DNA from: Temnopleurus reevesii
Lineage: Eukaryota; Echinodermata; Echinoidea; Temnopleuroida; Temnopleuridae
Assembly: GCA_036244855.1 (NCBI GenBank)
Contig: BQKZ01000327.1
Coordinates: forward strand, 90,858 to 154,857
Direction: 5' to 3'
Length of the DNA: 64,000 nucleotides
Notes under the pieces: generated by a model
What the model was told of the DNA's origin: nothing
What the model saw: only the letters and a program-made list of their open reading frames with translations
Database searches by the model: none
Program-made: the position numbers and the translations under genes
Part shown: positions 25,603 to 39,078 of the stretch, in pieces
How the letters are laid out: the number at the start of each line of letters is the position of its first letter
Position numbering within the stretch: the stretch's first letter is position 1

Positions 25603-27065
25603 CTGATGATGCTGATGATGGTGATGGTGACGGTGATGGTGACGATGATGATGACAATGATAACGATGATGATAACAACGATGTTGACCATGAATATACT
25701 GATGACGATAATGATGATAAATGTGATTGTTTTGCTGGCGATTACGACACCGATGATGCTGATAGTAATGGTGATGATACCGATTATGATAATGGTCATA
25801 CCATCAGAATTCCCGAGCCATAAAGTTATATCTATATTCACAATAGCTTTGATCACTTGAAATATAAAACCCGGAATGTTATTAGACCACATTCATATCT
25901 ACTGAAGATTTGTATGTCACATATGCTATTGAATACGTTTCAAATAAGTTAATTTCTATAACAAATACTTTATGCAATCAACAATGAAACAAAATCTAAA
26001 AGATGTGTAAGGGGTTATCGTACAGATCATTCAAAATTATCAACCTTAAAATACCATTTATATCATTTTTCCTCAGCTAAAAATGAGAATCACGTGCAAT
26101 ATGAAATAGCATGTGAATCATAAAGTTTGACAGTGGCGATGTTAGTTACACTCTGCGTTTAATTAGTGAAATTCAGATTGCAACACAAAACCGGCAAGAA
26201 CGAGCAAAACAAACCAAAAATAACGCATCCAGCATATCATTTTACAGCAACAGTAATTGTCTGTTTATTCGAGGTTGGTTGTATTGATTCCACAGAGTCT
26301 GAATACAACCCTCTATACCCCTTCACTCATTTCATGTACAATCATGGTATATGTCCATGAGGATATTAATATCTGCTCGTCCTTTGTTTTCGGTTAATAG
26401 CTTGTAATATTACCCACCACCTGCTTGTAATACCAATATAACCATATCGGATGACTGAGATCAAATGCCCATTCGTATTTTGCACTACATTATTTTGCAG
26501 GTATATTCACCTCGATATAAGTAACCCTCATTTTCGTATGCTGTATCTGACACACTTTTAGTTTATGATCTCAACCAGGTGTTTTTATAAGTAAGTAGTC
26601 TCCAAATGTGATTTCATACATATAAGTTCTATGTGTTGGATGATGATTTAAAAAAAAGAAATAACTTAAAACTGGCCAATGTGCATGATAGCTAGCATTA
26701 TGAAAAGAAATAGATAACATTAATGGAACGCATAAGAAAATTATTGATAAACAACTGGCCTAAAATTTATAATCTAATTCAATCAAATTGAGAAATCAGT
26801 GATTTTTATTTTTAGGTTAAATGTCGGATATCTTGGGAAGAAATAAAGAATACTTAAGTATTACATTTGAACAATTCATCGTGATGTGAACCGTATCTAA
26901 ACGATTCAATCTATAATGGGTTTTACGATCAGAGCAGTTACTAACAATCTGAATGATAACTCCGATAAGTCCTGTTTGAGACATCAAACAGATATATTTT
27001 GTTTAGAACCACGACTGTGCACAACATACTACAATGACATCATCACTTCGAAGCACTATACTAAC
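25054..27065 (-). other. intron between exons B and C
   Basis: 2012-bp GT-AG phase-1 intron. It holds the GAT tract at 25351-25760; the rest is AT-rich sequence without recognised features. Confidence 0.88.
25351..25760. repeat. GAT/GTT/GGT trinucleotide repeat tract
   Basis: About 400 bp of triplet repeat, mostly GAT, beginning with GTT units and including GGT, GAC and GCT variants. It keeps triplet register over long stretches, giving three overlapping low-complexity ORFs (poly-Met/Asp, poly-Ile, poly-Ser/His), none credible as a protein. It begins about 300 bp upstream of exon C. Confidence 0.95.
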
Positions 27066-27204
27066 CTGTGAATGTCCTGTTCCACATTCGTCTTGTGATA
27101 AGCGCGCCATCACGTGGGTCAGCGTCGGGGTCAGCGAGGGTTTCGTTCAGAGCGATTGCGTACAAGAGGACGGCGTCATGGAAAGCTCCGACGAAGCTAT
27201 TCAC
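27066..27204 (-). CDS. internal exon B of NPR/receptor guanylyl cyclase-like ectodomain
   Basis: The exon is 139 nt: 46 codons plus the first base of a split glycine codon. The acceptor is GTTTTCTTGCAG|GTG, the donor ACAG|GTTAGT. It begins VNSFVGAFHDAVLLYAIAL, a helix strongly conserved in natriuretic peptide receptors, then NET, then an acidic linker (DPDADP), and ends GALITRRMWNRTFT; the RRMWNRTF block is a hallmark of the family. It enters in phase 0, matching the phase-0 end of exon A, and leaves in phase 1, matching exon C. NET and NRT are potential N-glycosylation sites. The linker between the helix and the arginine-rich block is where family members vary most. Two plus-strand ORFs overlapping it are shadows in other frames. 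Confidence 0.93.
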
Positions 27205-27704
27205 CTGCAAGAAAACACAAAACAAAAACACCTTTGTTTATTTATTTATTAAAACACATCCGAACAGGATAACAAGAAAATTATAAAGGCAACATTTTCC
27301 ATATTGGTTGTAAAATCACCAGATTTGTATCATTACATAAATTATCAAAGGTCATGCCTAAAATGTTCCAATGATGGGGGTATACAGAGGGTTCAAATCG
27401 TCCGTGTTTTTACGTAGTGACGGTAGTGAAAGGGTATTATTGCATGAAGACAAATACATCACGACATAGCAACAATTCAAAGGACATAATTATTGAATGC
27501 GAGTTAATTCAAAAGAAAACAAACTTCAATAAAATTGGTTTCATGCAACATTACCTTATCGCTATCGTCACTTTGTGTAAACACAGACTAGGGTCTGCTT
27601 GGTATCAAAATGGTCCGCTTACACAAAGTAGTAAGTACTTCAAAAGAATGCCAATATTCGGAAATTAATGATGTATTTAATTGTATCCGCCTGTGAAAAG
27701 TGGC

Positions 27705-29367
27705 ATTGGCGATGAATATGGATAATATTGATTTTCTTACGCTTGCACAAGGACGGATGAGGAGAAGAATGATTGATGTCAATTCATTTTTTCAACAGTC
27801 TCATATATAGATCCATTCAGATAGGTGACATTTGGAACGTGCATATATCACTTTAATAGATTCCGAACAGAAACACATTGTGAGACACAAACGTTGCATG
27901 AATTGGAAATAATTGTTTCTAATCATGAATGTTGCAGATGAACTTTACAATGTTAAAGTTAAAATTGTACAATTGATTCCAATCTCGTCTGCCATCTGAA
28001 GCAGATGTTCTTTTCTTGTGTTCAATTTACACGTCACAACTACATTATTTCCCTTATTTTCGCAGCCAGATATTTTCAGGTCTTCCTGCTGTATTCAGCA
28101 TGATACATTGTGTATGCGTGAAAGAGCTTCCATCGTCGTCAGGAAAAGTAACATAGACCAAGCAGGCGTAGGGTTCAAAATCCCAGGGGTTGGTATTAGA
28201 TCGATATCACTGATTCACATGCGTTACAAATCACGTGAGAACTATTCAAGACAAATGTTGAATAATGTACCTCAAGAGGATGTGCGCGAAATTTAACATG
28301 GACTCTTTGAAAGTGAAGTGTGTGATGGAGACTAGTCAGAAAGGGTAAATAAAAAAAATATTCAAAAGAAAGAAAGTACAAAAATGAAAGTGCACCAGGG
28401 ATGAGAGTGGTTACGAAGAGAGAGTATAAATCACAAAACATAAGTGATGAGTACATTTTTGGCAGTAAATGAGGGGATATTACCAATGGAAAATTGATAA
28501 ACTTTGAAAAGGAGAGTAAGAGTGAATAAAAAAAATCGGAGTATGTTCAATGACAATACCGCTTAATATTGACACAAATGCATGATGAATTAATGTCAAC
28601 GCAATGTACGAAATTAATTTATTTTACCCTATAAAACTAAACAAAATCCAAAGCTTCTCCAAAACCAAGACAAAACGCCGTAAGCAGGACAGTGAGAAGA
28701 CATTAACAATCTGAAATCCTCTACGCATCCGACCGCGAGGTGGCGTAAATGGATTATCGGCTGACGAACCACTGAAAGAGAAAGAGCTCAGCGGGGAGAT
28801 GTGAAATAAAACCGTCTAAGCAAACGTCTACATAATTCCTACAAAAATTCCTCTAGAGAACTGAAATAATGGATGCATAATGACAAAGCTGACCTATTTC
28901 CATTTGCCTGTTAAGATTCAACTGATTTTGGAAAACGAGATATAGCCCGCAGCTGAGTGAATGCCCGAGTACTTTGTCGGGAAACCATGTTTTACATTTG
29001 TTTGTATGTAATGGGAGGTGGGAATTCAACTTATTGCTTGGACTGATTTGTCTTCTTAAAGATCAATCTTGATAACAAGATTTGATGAGATTGTTTTGGG
29101 GGAAAGAAAGCTTGAAACCTGTTTACAAATGTAGAGAATAAGATAATGGAGATGCGAGTATGTTTCTGTACATTTGTGTTGAGTAGATTACGGAGTCACG
29201 TCAGTTGAATTTTCCAACACATCAACGAAGAATATAACATTCAAATTTTAAAGAAATTTATTGAATATTTTGCTTACTTAAATAAGCGATCAAGGTTATC
29301 AAAGACAAAGAAAGTTTACTGTAGGCTCTCGTTTTGACATCATTCGCGGATCTGCCATTACACAAAA
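27705..29367. repeat. 1.66-kb duplicated block, copy 1
   Basis: Begins ATTGGCGATGAATATGG and ends GATCTGCCATTACACAAAA, and is repeated almost exactly at 29369-31028. Differences seen: two bases missing from copy 2 at the TCATATATAG site (about 27800), and one A fewer in the A-run at about 28350. The two identical 92-aa ORFs (28018-28296 and 29680-29958) come from this duplication. Confidence 0.95.
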
Positions 29368-29368
29368 N
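29368..29368. other. single N at the junction of the duplicated blocks
   Basis: The unknown base falls exactly between the two copies, as expected for a placeholder gap joining two contigs whose overlapping ends were not merged. Confidence 0.9.
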
Positions 29369-31028
29369 ATTGGCGATGAATATGGATAATATTGATTTTC
29401 TTACGCTTGCACAAGGACGGATGAGGAGAAGAATGATTGATGTCAATTCATTTTTTCAACAGTCTTATATAGATCCATTCAGATAGGTGACATTTGGAAC
29501 GTGCATATATCACTTTAATAGATTCCGAACAGAAACACATTGTGAGACACAAACGTTGCATGAATTGGAAATAATTGTTTCTAATCATGAATGTTGCAGA
29601 TGAACTTTACAATGTTAAAGTTAAAATTGTACAATTGATTCCAATCTCGTCTGCCATCTGAAGCAGATGTTCTTTTCTTGTGTTCAATTTACACGTCACA
29701 ACTACATTATTTCCCTTATTTTCGCAGCCAGATATTTTCAGGTCTTCCTGCTGTATTCAGCATGATACATTGTGTATGCGTGAAAGAGCTTCCATCGTCG
29801 TCAGGAAAAGTAACATAGACCAAGCAGGCGTAGGGTTCAAAATCCCAGGGGTTGGTATTAGATCGATATCACTGATTCACATGCGTTACAAATCACGTGA
29901 GAACTATTCAAGACAAATGTTGAATAATGTACCTCAAGAGGATGTGCGCGAAATTTAACATGGACTCTTTGAAAGTGAAGTGTGTGATGGAGACTAGTCA
30001 GAAAGGGTAAATAAAAAAATATTCAAAAGAAAGAAAGTACAAAAATGAAAGTGCACCAGGGATGAGAGTGGTTACGAAGAGAGAGTATAAATCACAAAAC
30101 ATAAGTGATGAGTACATTTTTGGCAGTAAATGAGGGGATATTACCAATGGAAAATTGATAAACTTTGAAAAGGAGAGTAAGAGTGAATAAAAAAAATCGG
30201 AGTATGTTCAATGACAATACCGCTTAATATTGACACAAATGCATGATGAATTAATGTCAACGCAATGTACGAAATTAATTTATTTTACCCTATAAAACTA
30301 AACAAAATCCAAAGCTTCTCCAAAACCAAGACAAAACGCCGTAAGCAGGACAGTGAGAAGACATTAACAATCTGAAATCCTCTACGCATCCGACCGCGAG
30401 GTGGCGTAAATGGATTATCGGCTGACGAACCACTGAAAGAGAAAGAGCTCAGCGGGGAGATGTGAAATAAAACCGTCTAAGCAAACGTCTACATAATTCC
30501 TACAAAAATTCCTCTAGAGAACTGAAATAATGGATGCATAATGACAAAGCTGACCTATTTCCATTTGCCTGTTAAGATTCAACTGATTTTGGAAAACGAG
30601 ATATAGCCCGCAGCTGAGTGAATGCCCGAGTACTTTGTCGGGAAACCATGTTTTACATTTGTTTGTATGTAATGGGAGGTGGGAATTCAACTTATTGCTT
30701 GGACTGATTTGTCTTCTTAAAGATCAATCTTGATAACAAGATTTGATGAGATTGTTTTGGGGGAAAGAAAGCTTGAAACCTGTTTACAAATGTAGAGAAT
30801 AAGATAATGGAGATGCGAGTATGTTTCTGTACATTTGTGTTGAGTAGATTACGGAGTCACGTCAGTTGAATTTTCCAACACATCAACGAAGAATATAACA
30901 TTCAAATTTTAAAGAAATTTATTGAATATTTTGCTTACTTAAATAAGCGATCAAGGTTATCAAAGACAAAGAAAGTTTACTGTAGGCTCTCGTTTTGACA
31001 TCATTCGCGGATCTGCCATTACACAAAA
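29369..31028. repeat. 1.66-kb duplicated block, copy 2
   Basis: Nearly identical to 27705-29367, same orientation. After ACACAAAA the sequence goes on into unique DNA (TGCATAACATGGCGGC), whereas copy 1 is cut by the N at the same point. Confidence 0.95.
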
Positions 31029-31752
31029 TGCATAACATGGCGGCACATAACAATTTTTAAAAAGGTGTTCTATTGAAAGAGAAAAAATACAAATCGGGCG
31101 CCACAAAATCTATTTCCCACTCCGTCCCCTCTCTTGAAAACGCAGAACTTCCTCATTAAATTTGATGCCGTGATTTGAATGGGAGATGACCAACTGTTTA
31201 TGTTGTTGACAAGTCATTCGTACAGAAGTCGAAGCAGACGATCGATCGCTCACCAACAAGCCGCGATTTCTGCTATCGATCGGACTCCATATGATATCAT
31301 ATCAGTTCGTCAGTGAAGCGGGAGAACGCGATTCGATCGCATTGCAGTCGATGGTCCTCAGATGACGTTGCCGTTTGTACATATTCAATTAGCAACGTGC
31401 TATTCAAAAGTAATTAATATAGATTTGCGTATAAAAATAAGCGAAGAAATTGCCTTCCTTCTCGGGTAAAGATAGATAGACTATAATTATACAAATGAAA
31501 TAGATTTAGTTCTAGAATGATTTTGACTGAAAATCATTCGTTTGACATGAGAGACCCTCTATACTGTAAATACGATGTGTCGAAGGGCATTTCTCTCAAC
31601 AAACATTGTCTAAATTTCATGTACAATATGACTGCAGAGCCAATCATAATGAGGTCATCGGTGTTGCCGATTGACAGAGCAAAGAGCTATTTATAGGGAA
31701 TGAGCAACCTTTCATTGTCCCTTAACCAATTTTCTTTTATAATTCAATTTTT

Positions 31753-31782
31753 CATATATATAAATATATATATATATATATT
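31753..31782. repeat. (TA)n microsatellite
   Basis: TATATA run with one AAAT interruption. Confidence 0.9.
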
Positions 31783-32970
31783 TACTGTTCAAATGCATTC
31801 AATTTCCGTGAATCATCCTTTAATCATCGTGCTACTCTAAATCTAGCAATCATAATGCTCTCTCAAATCAGTGAATAAATGATCATATCTAAGCCAACAT
31901 GACAACATTACGAGCTATCATATTGTGCAGCTACTGCCAACAAAAATAATCATGTTAAAAAGTTCAGTATATCATCATCCCCGCTTAGGTAGTCACGACA
32001 GTAATTAAATTTATTGAGTGGAATATTTGCAGGAAGCACTACAGATGTCATCTAAGTGGGAATTTATGCAGGCATTACTGTTCAGTGATGAAAATATATC
32101 AATATCATCAAATTAAGATCAGAAAGAAATGATAGGTCTTGTCAAGATTGCATAGATTTATTGTTTTTTTTATCTCGTCATGATGAGGAATGCCGTGTGA
32201 AAACATTCGCGTTTAGAGTCAAGTGAATGATATAAATCTAACATAACTCTCAACTTGTATGCCACATTAGAATACAATTCATTAGAAATGTGACGTGTTT
32301 TATTTCTTTTCATGTTTTCGGACGGCCTTCGAAGAATTTGATAATGGTTATTTAAGTATTTGGGGTTAACCCCTTTTACTTTTTATACTTATGACTCTGA
32401 TAAGATGGTTCAAGTTTATATTAAAATCACTTTGTGAGGCATGTGGGAATATTTGTATAATCAAACACCTTTTTTAATCAATTACAAATCCATGAAATTA
32501 AACATCATCGTAAATGGCCTTTTTTGAATTCGCATTTAATGGCATTAAACAAAACTTATAACTTGTGAAACTTTGATAATGTTAATCCGCAGGTATAATA
32601 ACAAACCACAAGATTTGTTTCACTTTGCTTTTTTTTAAACTCTGTTACGACTAGATGAATTTTCTCATTTCCCTTTCCCCCAAATTTAAATATCCTTTGA
32701 AATATCATGAGGGTTACAAAGAAATGTGTTATTATGCTATATAACAAAACAGGATTGAATGAGTTCATGGTTATAGCCAAATATCCATTTTATGTGAATG
32801 TATATTATTAATGGTATAATGATTTTGAACCATTGCAATCGGTGAAGACTTTTTACCGATTTCAACTGAGTTGAAATCCTTCATTATTGTTTAGAAGCAG
32901 GGATTAAACTCCATCTCGAACAACTTTTTTTTCAGAATGACCATTTTCAATGACTGCTCGATTATCGCTG

Positions 32971-33127
32971 TCCTGGGACCCGTAACATAAAGGTTTGCGA
33001 TTAATTGCTAATCTGATAGCGATCGACATCGCTAGCAAGTCTATGGCAAATCATGTACTAAAGTTTGCAATTGATCGCAAAGCCAAATAGCGATTAATCG
33101 CAAAGCTTTATGTTACGGGGCCCAGGA
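32971..33127. mobile_element. foldback/MITE-like element, family C copy 1
   Basis: 157 bp with inverted ends: TCCTGGGACCCGTAACATAA at the left, TTATGTTACGGGGCCCAGGA at the right, continuing inward as AGGTTTGCGATTAATTGCTA against AGCGATTAATCGCAAAGC. The middle has AATCATGTACTAAAGTTTGC, close to copy 2. No ORF. Confidence 0.88.
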
Positions 33128-34465
33128 GCTCATAACAAACTAGGTCAACCTCAATAAGTAATGCCAATCCATCCCCTCTTTTCAATGGCTTTCCATTTGT
33201 TTCTATATTGTGTCCTACATAACCGAATGAACATCCATTGAGTCAATGAGAGAAGAATAAAGCGATTCGATGCAAAAACGTCCTAAAGCACCGTGTTCGC
33301 AAATTTTCAAGGTAGACAAGCAATCGTACGGTTGATTACAAAATGCCTTTCAAAATAAGAAAGACAGAATGTGAAATAATGATAAAAAGAGCGTTGCCAA
33401 TAAAAAAAAAAATCTTGTTATTTGCGAGCTATTTTCATAAAATTAATCCGCAAAAACTGAAAATGGCAAGCGACAACAGAATCAGTTTCTCAAGCAAGGA
33501 CAAAAAATCTGCATTGTCTACTTCAATTGGTCTTGTTCACTATTTGCCCTAGTTTAAATCACATGATAAAGCGAATCTCAAGAGATTACCATTTCTCCGT
33601 GATCAAAAGTTTATGTCCATCTCTCAAGAGCTATCGGAAGTTCAAGGGCTTTATGGTCTTTTATTCAATTGCTTTAATATTCCATAGCAAGATATATATT
33701 GTCTGTTCTTTTGAATCCCAATTCCAAACAAAGAAATTCGCAAATGAAGAAAAATAAACGAACATAAACTTTATTGATGTAAATATGTTTGGAGCAATTT
33801 AGATAGAGCGTTGCAACTCAACTTCCAATGGCGCCCTCAATGTTGGCCTTGGTAAAAAAAAAAGTGTAGTCTTTTCTCTTTCTGGTGCATGAGCATGTTC
33901 CATCATCTTTAAGATTTTAAAAAGAAATCAAAAATATTTGTTTCCGAATTCATTTCGTAGACTCCCCTCCCCCAATAAAAAAAGGGAGGGAATATTTCAT
34001 AATTTTCCAACAAAGGTTGTATGAAAAACATTTTTTTTTTCAAAACTGTAAGAGTTTTAGCTACATGTTCCTGTGTGTATCAGTATTAAAAGTACTACAA
34101 ATTGAAATGATGATAAAAAGATATAAATTTGCTTGATTACGGTATTCCTCCACAGAGATGAAAATTTGAATACAATTTACAAATCTAAGTAATAATTCAC
34201 CATCGTCTCACATAGTCACTGCGAACAGTTTAACTCGGCAAAGGGTACCCCAAATTCTATTCCGGAGTCTTATTTCGGGGAGGGGAAGAATGAAGGTTTA
34301 TTGACCCATAATACTACACATTCCAAGCCCTCTTCTCTAATGAAACAGAGATAAATGCATTTGAATGAGGCTAGTCGTATCTAGACCCTCAAAAAGTAGC
34401 ACGTCCGTCAACGGTGTATCGATCATTTAAAAGCCCCATTCAGGACAAGGTGGTTGCCTGCTGGG

Positions 34466-34588
34466 CTGGGTCCCCGTAACATAAAGCTTTCAACTTGATC
34501 GTAAGATTGATATCAATCGCAAGTCTACGGGAAATCATGTGCTAAATTGTGCGATTGATCGCAAATTTGTTTTATGTTACAGGCCCAA
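34466..34588. mobile_element. foldback/MITE-like element, family C copy 2
   Basis: About 123 bp. The left end TGGGTCCCCGTAACATAAAG faces the right end TTTTATGTTACAGGCCCAA, with inner GATTGATATCAATCGCAAG and GCGATTGATCGCAAA. It shares the AAATCATGTGCTAAA middle with copy 1. Confidence 0.85.
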
Positions 34589-37363
34589 AGTCTCTATATT
34601 GGCGATCCATTGAGGAAAACAATGACCAGGGCGGTGAAACTCTGACTTGAGGGAAAGGTCTCAAATGCCGATCACAGATTCTTATTATATTTGCGGAATT
34701 TTAATGAGGAAAAATGGGGTGTTGGTCAAGATATTCAATATCTAGGAACCGCAATCCATACAGTTTGCTCATGAGTTTTAAGTGTATAGTATATCTAGTA
34801 AGAAAATTGTATAATGAAAAATGTTGACATTAAGATAATTGGATAATGAAGGAAATTGCCATTTTATCACAATGCGAAAGAAAAATACTTTAGAGCAAAT
34901 GAGAGACAATTAAATGATCACTTTTATTTATTCCCTGGAAGAAACTATACGAACTTATAAAGTTGGATGGAAAAAATGACGACTTCCTTGTCTAAATTTC
35001 TGTGTCCTGATTCTTAACAAGATTGTTGTAACTGCCAGATGATTGCTACATGAACGAAAACTAATAATATATTTCATTGCTCTGAATAATGCAAACGTTG
35101 CTTTTCATAACGCCTCTCGCGATTTTTTTTTTGTGGAAAAATAAAGGAAATCTCAAAGGAGCGAGAAATGGAGGCGATCTCACGAACCTAGCAACTGTTT
35201 CCTGATCATTGCACTATGCAGGGGGCGAGAAGCGAATTCGAGCCTCGGACGCAAATTGCAATTGAAACGCGTAACTGAAGAACAAATAGGCAATCTATTC
35301 AGAAAAAAGAGTTCTCATTTAACGCGAGACAATCCATCACCCTGAGATTCAGGAGAGATGTGACTTGAATGAGATTGTTTGTTTGTCAGACTTCTAACAT
35401 GGATGTATGTCATTCTTGACTAGCGCTATCATCATCATGTGTCATGTGGAGATGGAGTTGTGTACATTCATGCGTTCATTGTTGCAGGCATATTGAGCCA
35501 TTTGGGTTGATTAAATTCATCTGTCTTGCTGTCTCTCATACACCGTCAACGAGATGAAAGGTTTATTTTAGGGTGGATCTTATCATTCCGAATACCATAT
35601 GGGGCACCAGCTTCTAAAGTTTTAATCCATTACATTCTTTTCTTGTTCTAACATTTAACATTAACAAAAGTAATCAGATGTTGTAGCCTTCTATTTTCTT
35701 CCACAATATCCATTGTATGATGCGTATGAAAATTACTAATTCACTAAGATACCAAATTTAGTTATTTGTATAGTATCTCAAAGATTTCGTTGGAATATTA
35801 AAAACAATTAAACAAGTTATGTCATTCCATAACAACGGATTTTGATTGACGAATAATTAATGCTGATTAATGCCGATCAATGTAATCCCAAATCAATAGA
35901 TATGATTGATAATGAGAGAGTGAGAGAGAGAATTTATTTTGTGAAACAGTTCTAATAATAATTACTATTTCTCAAGATTGTTAATTAAATGATGTTATGA
36001 ATTTGTAAAGACTGCCAGAGGAAGTGTAGAGTCGTTTCAACACAAAGTTGTTGTGGACAAGAACAACGAATCATCACACTCTAAAGAAGTCTAATATCAA
36101 CTTTCAAACTTGTTGCTGGATCACAGAGTCTACCACCAAAGACTACGACGTGAGCGCAAAAGCCGATGCTTTGAATAAAAGCAAACTCGGGAAGAATTCC
36201 ATGCTTCCGACGCCTTTCGATTACACCGTAACCGATACCAAACCAAGCATTCCATCTCATACCGGTAAAATTCACGTCGTATTTCCGCAGATTCCCCTTT
36301 GCAGATAGTATGAAATGTATTTTGAGAAACAAAAGAGGGGCTATACTTGAGCACTCGGAATCAGATGAAATGGATACCACATGGTTGATACGGGTGGATA
36401 TACGCCGCTTTCGACGCCATCTCCTATTTTTCTTTTCATGTTTTTCGTCAAGGAAGAAACCGCTCGAATTCATGCTCCGTGGGCGTGAAGCTCTAGCATC
36501 ACAGCGCCATCTTTAGTCAAACTTTAGAACATTCGTTGGTGTGGGCGACGCGATAGATCAAGAATTTTATTCACAAAACCTCAGAGGTATTGCATTTCTT
36601 TAAAAAAAATGAAAATTCAATTTAGAGGTACCCTCATAATTGACAAGGATCTAAAATTTTCCTTATAATAACATCTCAAAACAGGGCCCGGTTGGCAACT
36701 CTTTGTTTCTCTCATGCCTCACAAAATTTGTGATAAAGATTACAACAAAATAACACAAATCGTGTAATGATCGATAAATCTATATTGTAAATTGAACTAA
36801 ATCTAAACTCATAATTGACATGACATTGACAATACAACTTCTTGTAAAATGTTGGGAACATAAAAATAAGGATATAATGACCAATCAGTGGACTTTATAC
36901 ATGAAGGTATATTCCCATTGTGCACGTAAAAGGAGAATACAAATGCATAATTTCGGGGCAATTAATTTATCGAGCTTTTGTCTATCTGCTCAATGAGCAT
37001 TTTCATCGTTCATCGTTTGACGAAAGCTTTTCCACCAACAAACACGCCATGTCTGAATTATCATGTGATTTATGTCTGTACTAGCAATGGAATATTATGA
37101 AGAGGCAGAGAAAACCCATTTAAATGATAATCACCTTTCCACTAGCGGTAGTGATGGGATTATGCAAAGTGCTATGGATTTCCACACAAAATTTTGCGCG
37201 CCATGCTTTCCCACTGGAAACTAAAAATAAAATCAAAATTTTCGTTTTTCATCCGTGCAGAATATGATAGAAGCGAGGATTATGATAAGCAGGGAAGACA
37301 GGGTTGTGTATCTCCACAATAAGGTTTATCATGTCTACCGCTGACGATGTATACTGCTTTCCC

Positions 37364-37384
37364 TTGTGTGTGTGTGTGTGTGTG
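37364..37384. repeat. (GT)n microsatellite
   Basis: About ten GT units. Confidence 0.9.
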
Positions 37385-37566
37385 GTTTCCAATCAAATTT
37401 GCAATTCAATTTTTTTTTCTTAAGGAACGTGAGTTTCTGGGTAAGATGAAAACTATATTACGATTCTGGATAAGTGGCTCCTAAGCCAACCATGGGTTCT
37501 TATTACTGATATATTTTCTGAATTTCATTGAATGCAGCGTCTTGCTCTCTGAATAAAACAATATTC

Positions 37567-37710
37567 ATAATAATCATTATGAATTAGTTAAGGAATAATT
37601 AGGGTCAATGCGATATAAAACAGTGACTGTGGAACCGGTATATAATAACCATTATGAATGATTTGAGGAATGATTAGTGTCAATAAGATAACAGTTAATG
37701 TGGAACCAGG
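37567..37710. repeat. two diverged tandem copies of a ~72-bp unit
   Basis: Both units start ATAATAA(T/C)CATTATGAAT, continue with AGGAAT(A/G)ATTAG(G/T)GTCAAT, and end TGTGGAACC(G/A)G. They are adjacent at 37567-37638 and 37642-37710. Confidence 0.85.
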
Positions 37711-38792
37711 CTGCAGCCCTGTGGTCCAAGCATAAAACAATAGGAATTTATAACGGAGTTGTAGAATAAAGATTTAAAAACAAAACCAAGTATGCCCAAA
37801 GTACTATACGGATGGCACACATGTGCGAATTCATTGTGCGTTTAAAGAAATTTAATCGGATGCATTATGATATATATTTTGTAACCAAATTTTTTATCAT
37901 TCAAATTTTAGCCTATAATGTGCCCTTAAGAAAAATAATTTGTTCTTGCAGTTTCTAACAGTAACGTGTCTTGGCAGACGCTTACAAGGTGATTATTTTT
38001 CACACATAAATTCGCTCTCAGTCACAAAATCCGTTAAGATAATCATCATCCATTGATTGTAATCTACATTTCTAGACAATATATGAATAAAGAATCGTTT
38101 ATCTACTCTCTTTTCGTAAAAATAGACGAACAGTAAATGTTGCACAACAGAAACCTTCAAGAAAAGCACGTCCTGGAAAATGTAACCACCGCCATCGGCT
38201 CTTTCGTCTAATGGCTTCCAGTTCCTTCATATACACTAACAAAACGAAATGATAGGATACTTTGAAAATCGTTAAACTTTCAAGATTTCTTTACATTTTG
38301 ACCATAGATAGCTATTGCCTGTGGCTTTTAAAATGGTTATGCTTCAAAACAGAAATACTAGTAGATGACAAGGGAATGGTTTTTTTTAACGCGGAGCATC
38401 AAGAACTTTCAGTTTACTGACACCACCGTGTTCTTGACAAACAACCAACAAAATGTATTTTTCGTCGCGCATACTATGAATTTTTCAGATATAGAATTTA
38501 AAAAGTGCATATTCAGATCCACATAATACAACTGCAATAATTAAAATATTGTTCATATTAAACCCGATTCAAAAGCTCTCTCTGACACCCAAGTAAATAC
38601 TCTCTTATTAGAAACAAATTGTCTTCGTTATATTCCATAAATAATGCGCGATGGATGATATGCGAATTCTGTAGAATACCCTAACTAAAAATCAATTGCC
38701 ATATGAAATTCACACGGAGCCCGCATAAAGGTCGTGTGAAGACTGTGAAGTCGCCGTATCAATCGAAGGATTGTTTGATACCTCCTTCGACG

Positions 38793-38968
38793 AACATGAT
38801 ATAAACTATTTCCGCAAAATAAAGTGGGTCATGGACAATATAGCCTTACGCAATGTATTCAACTGTGCGGACACAACAATGATAAGACGGTTTCGATTTC
38901 AATAGCATTACAAAAGAGCATTGAAATTGCGTTCGACTTAACTTTTCGAAAATACTTTATATCGTGTT
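38793..38968. mobile_element. foldback/MITE-like element, family D copy 1
   Basis: About 176 bp. Left end AACATGATATAAACTATTTC, right end AATACTTTATATCGTGTT, inverted with respect to each other and continuing inward (GCAAAATAAAGT against ACTTAACTTTTCG, imperfect). GACG directly precedes and directly follows the element (38789-38792, 38969-38972), a possible 4-bp target duplication. The internal CTGTGCGGACACAACAATGA matches copy 2 in reverse. Confidence 0.82.
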
Positions 38969-39078
38969 GACGCCTCTACGGTCTACAGTTTCGTGGTACT
39001 TTTTAGAATTTCCCCTCGAAATAACCAAAAAGAGGCTACGGAGCCGGAGAACCCGCATAAATTCATGCAGCCTTTGGA

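Noticed and set aside
25227..25892. Long overlapping ORFs (up to 221 aa) on both strands
   Set aside because: They are translations of the GAT triplet repeat in several frames, giving poly-Ile, poly-Met/Asp and poly-Ser/His; not genes.
28018..29958. Two identical 92-aa ORFs taken as a gene family
   Set aside because: They are the same sequence in the 1.66-kb duplicated block; no recognisable domain.
36048..36516. Overlapping ORFs on both strands, including a 130-aa minus-strand one
   Set aside because: No recognisable motif, overlapping frames on both strands, no splice or family support.
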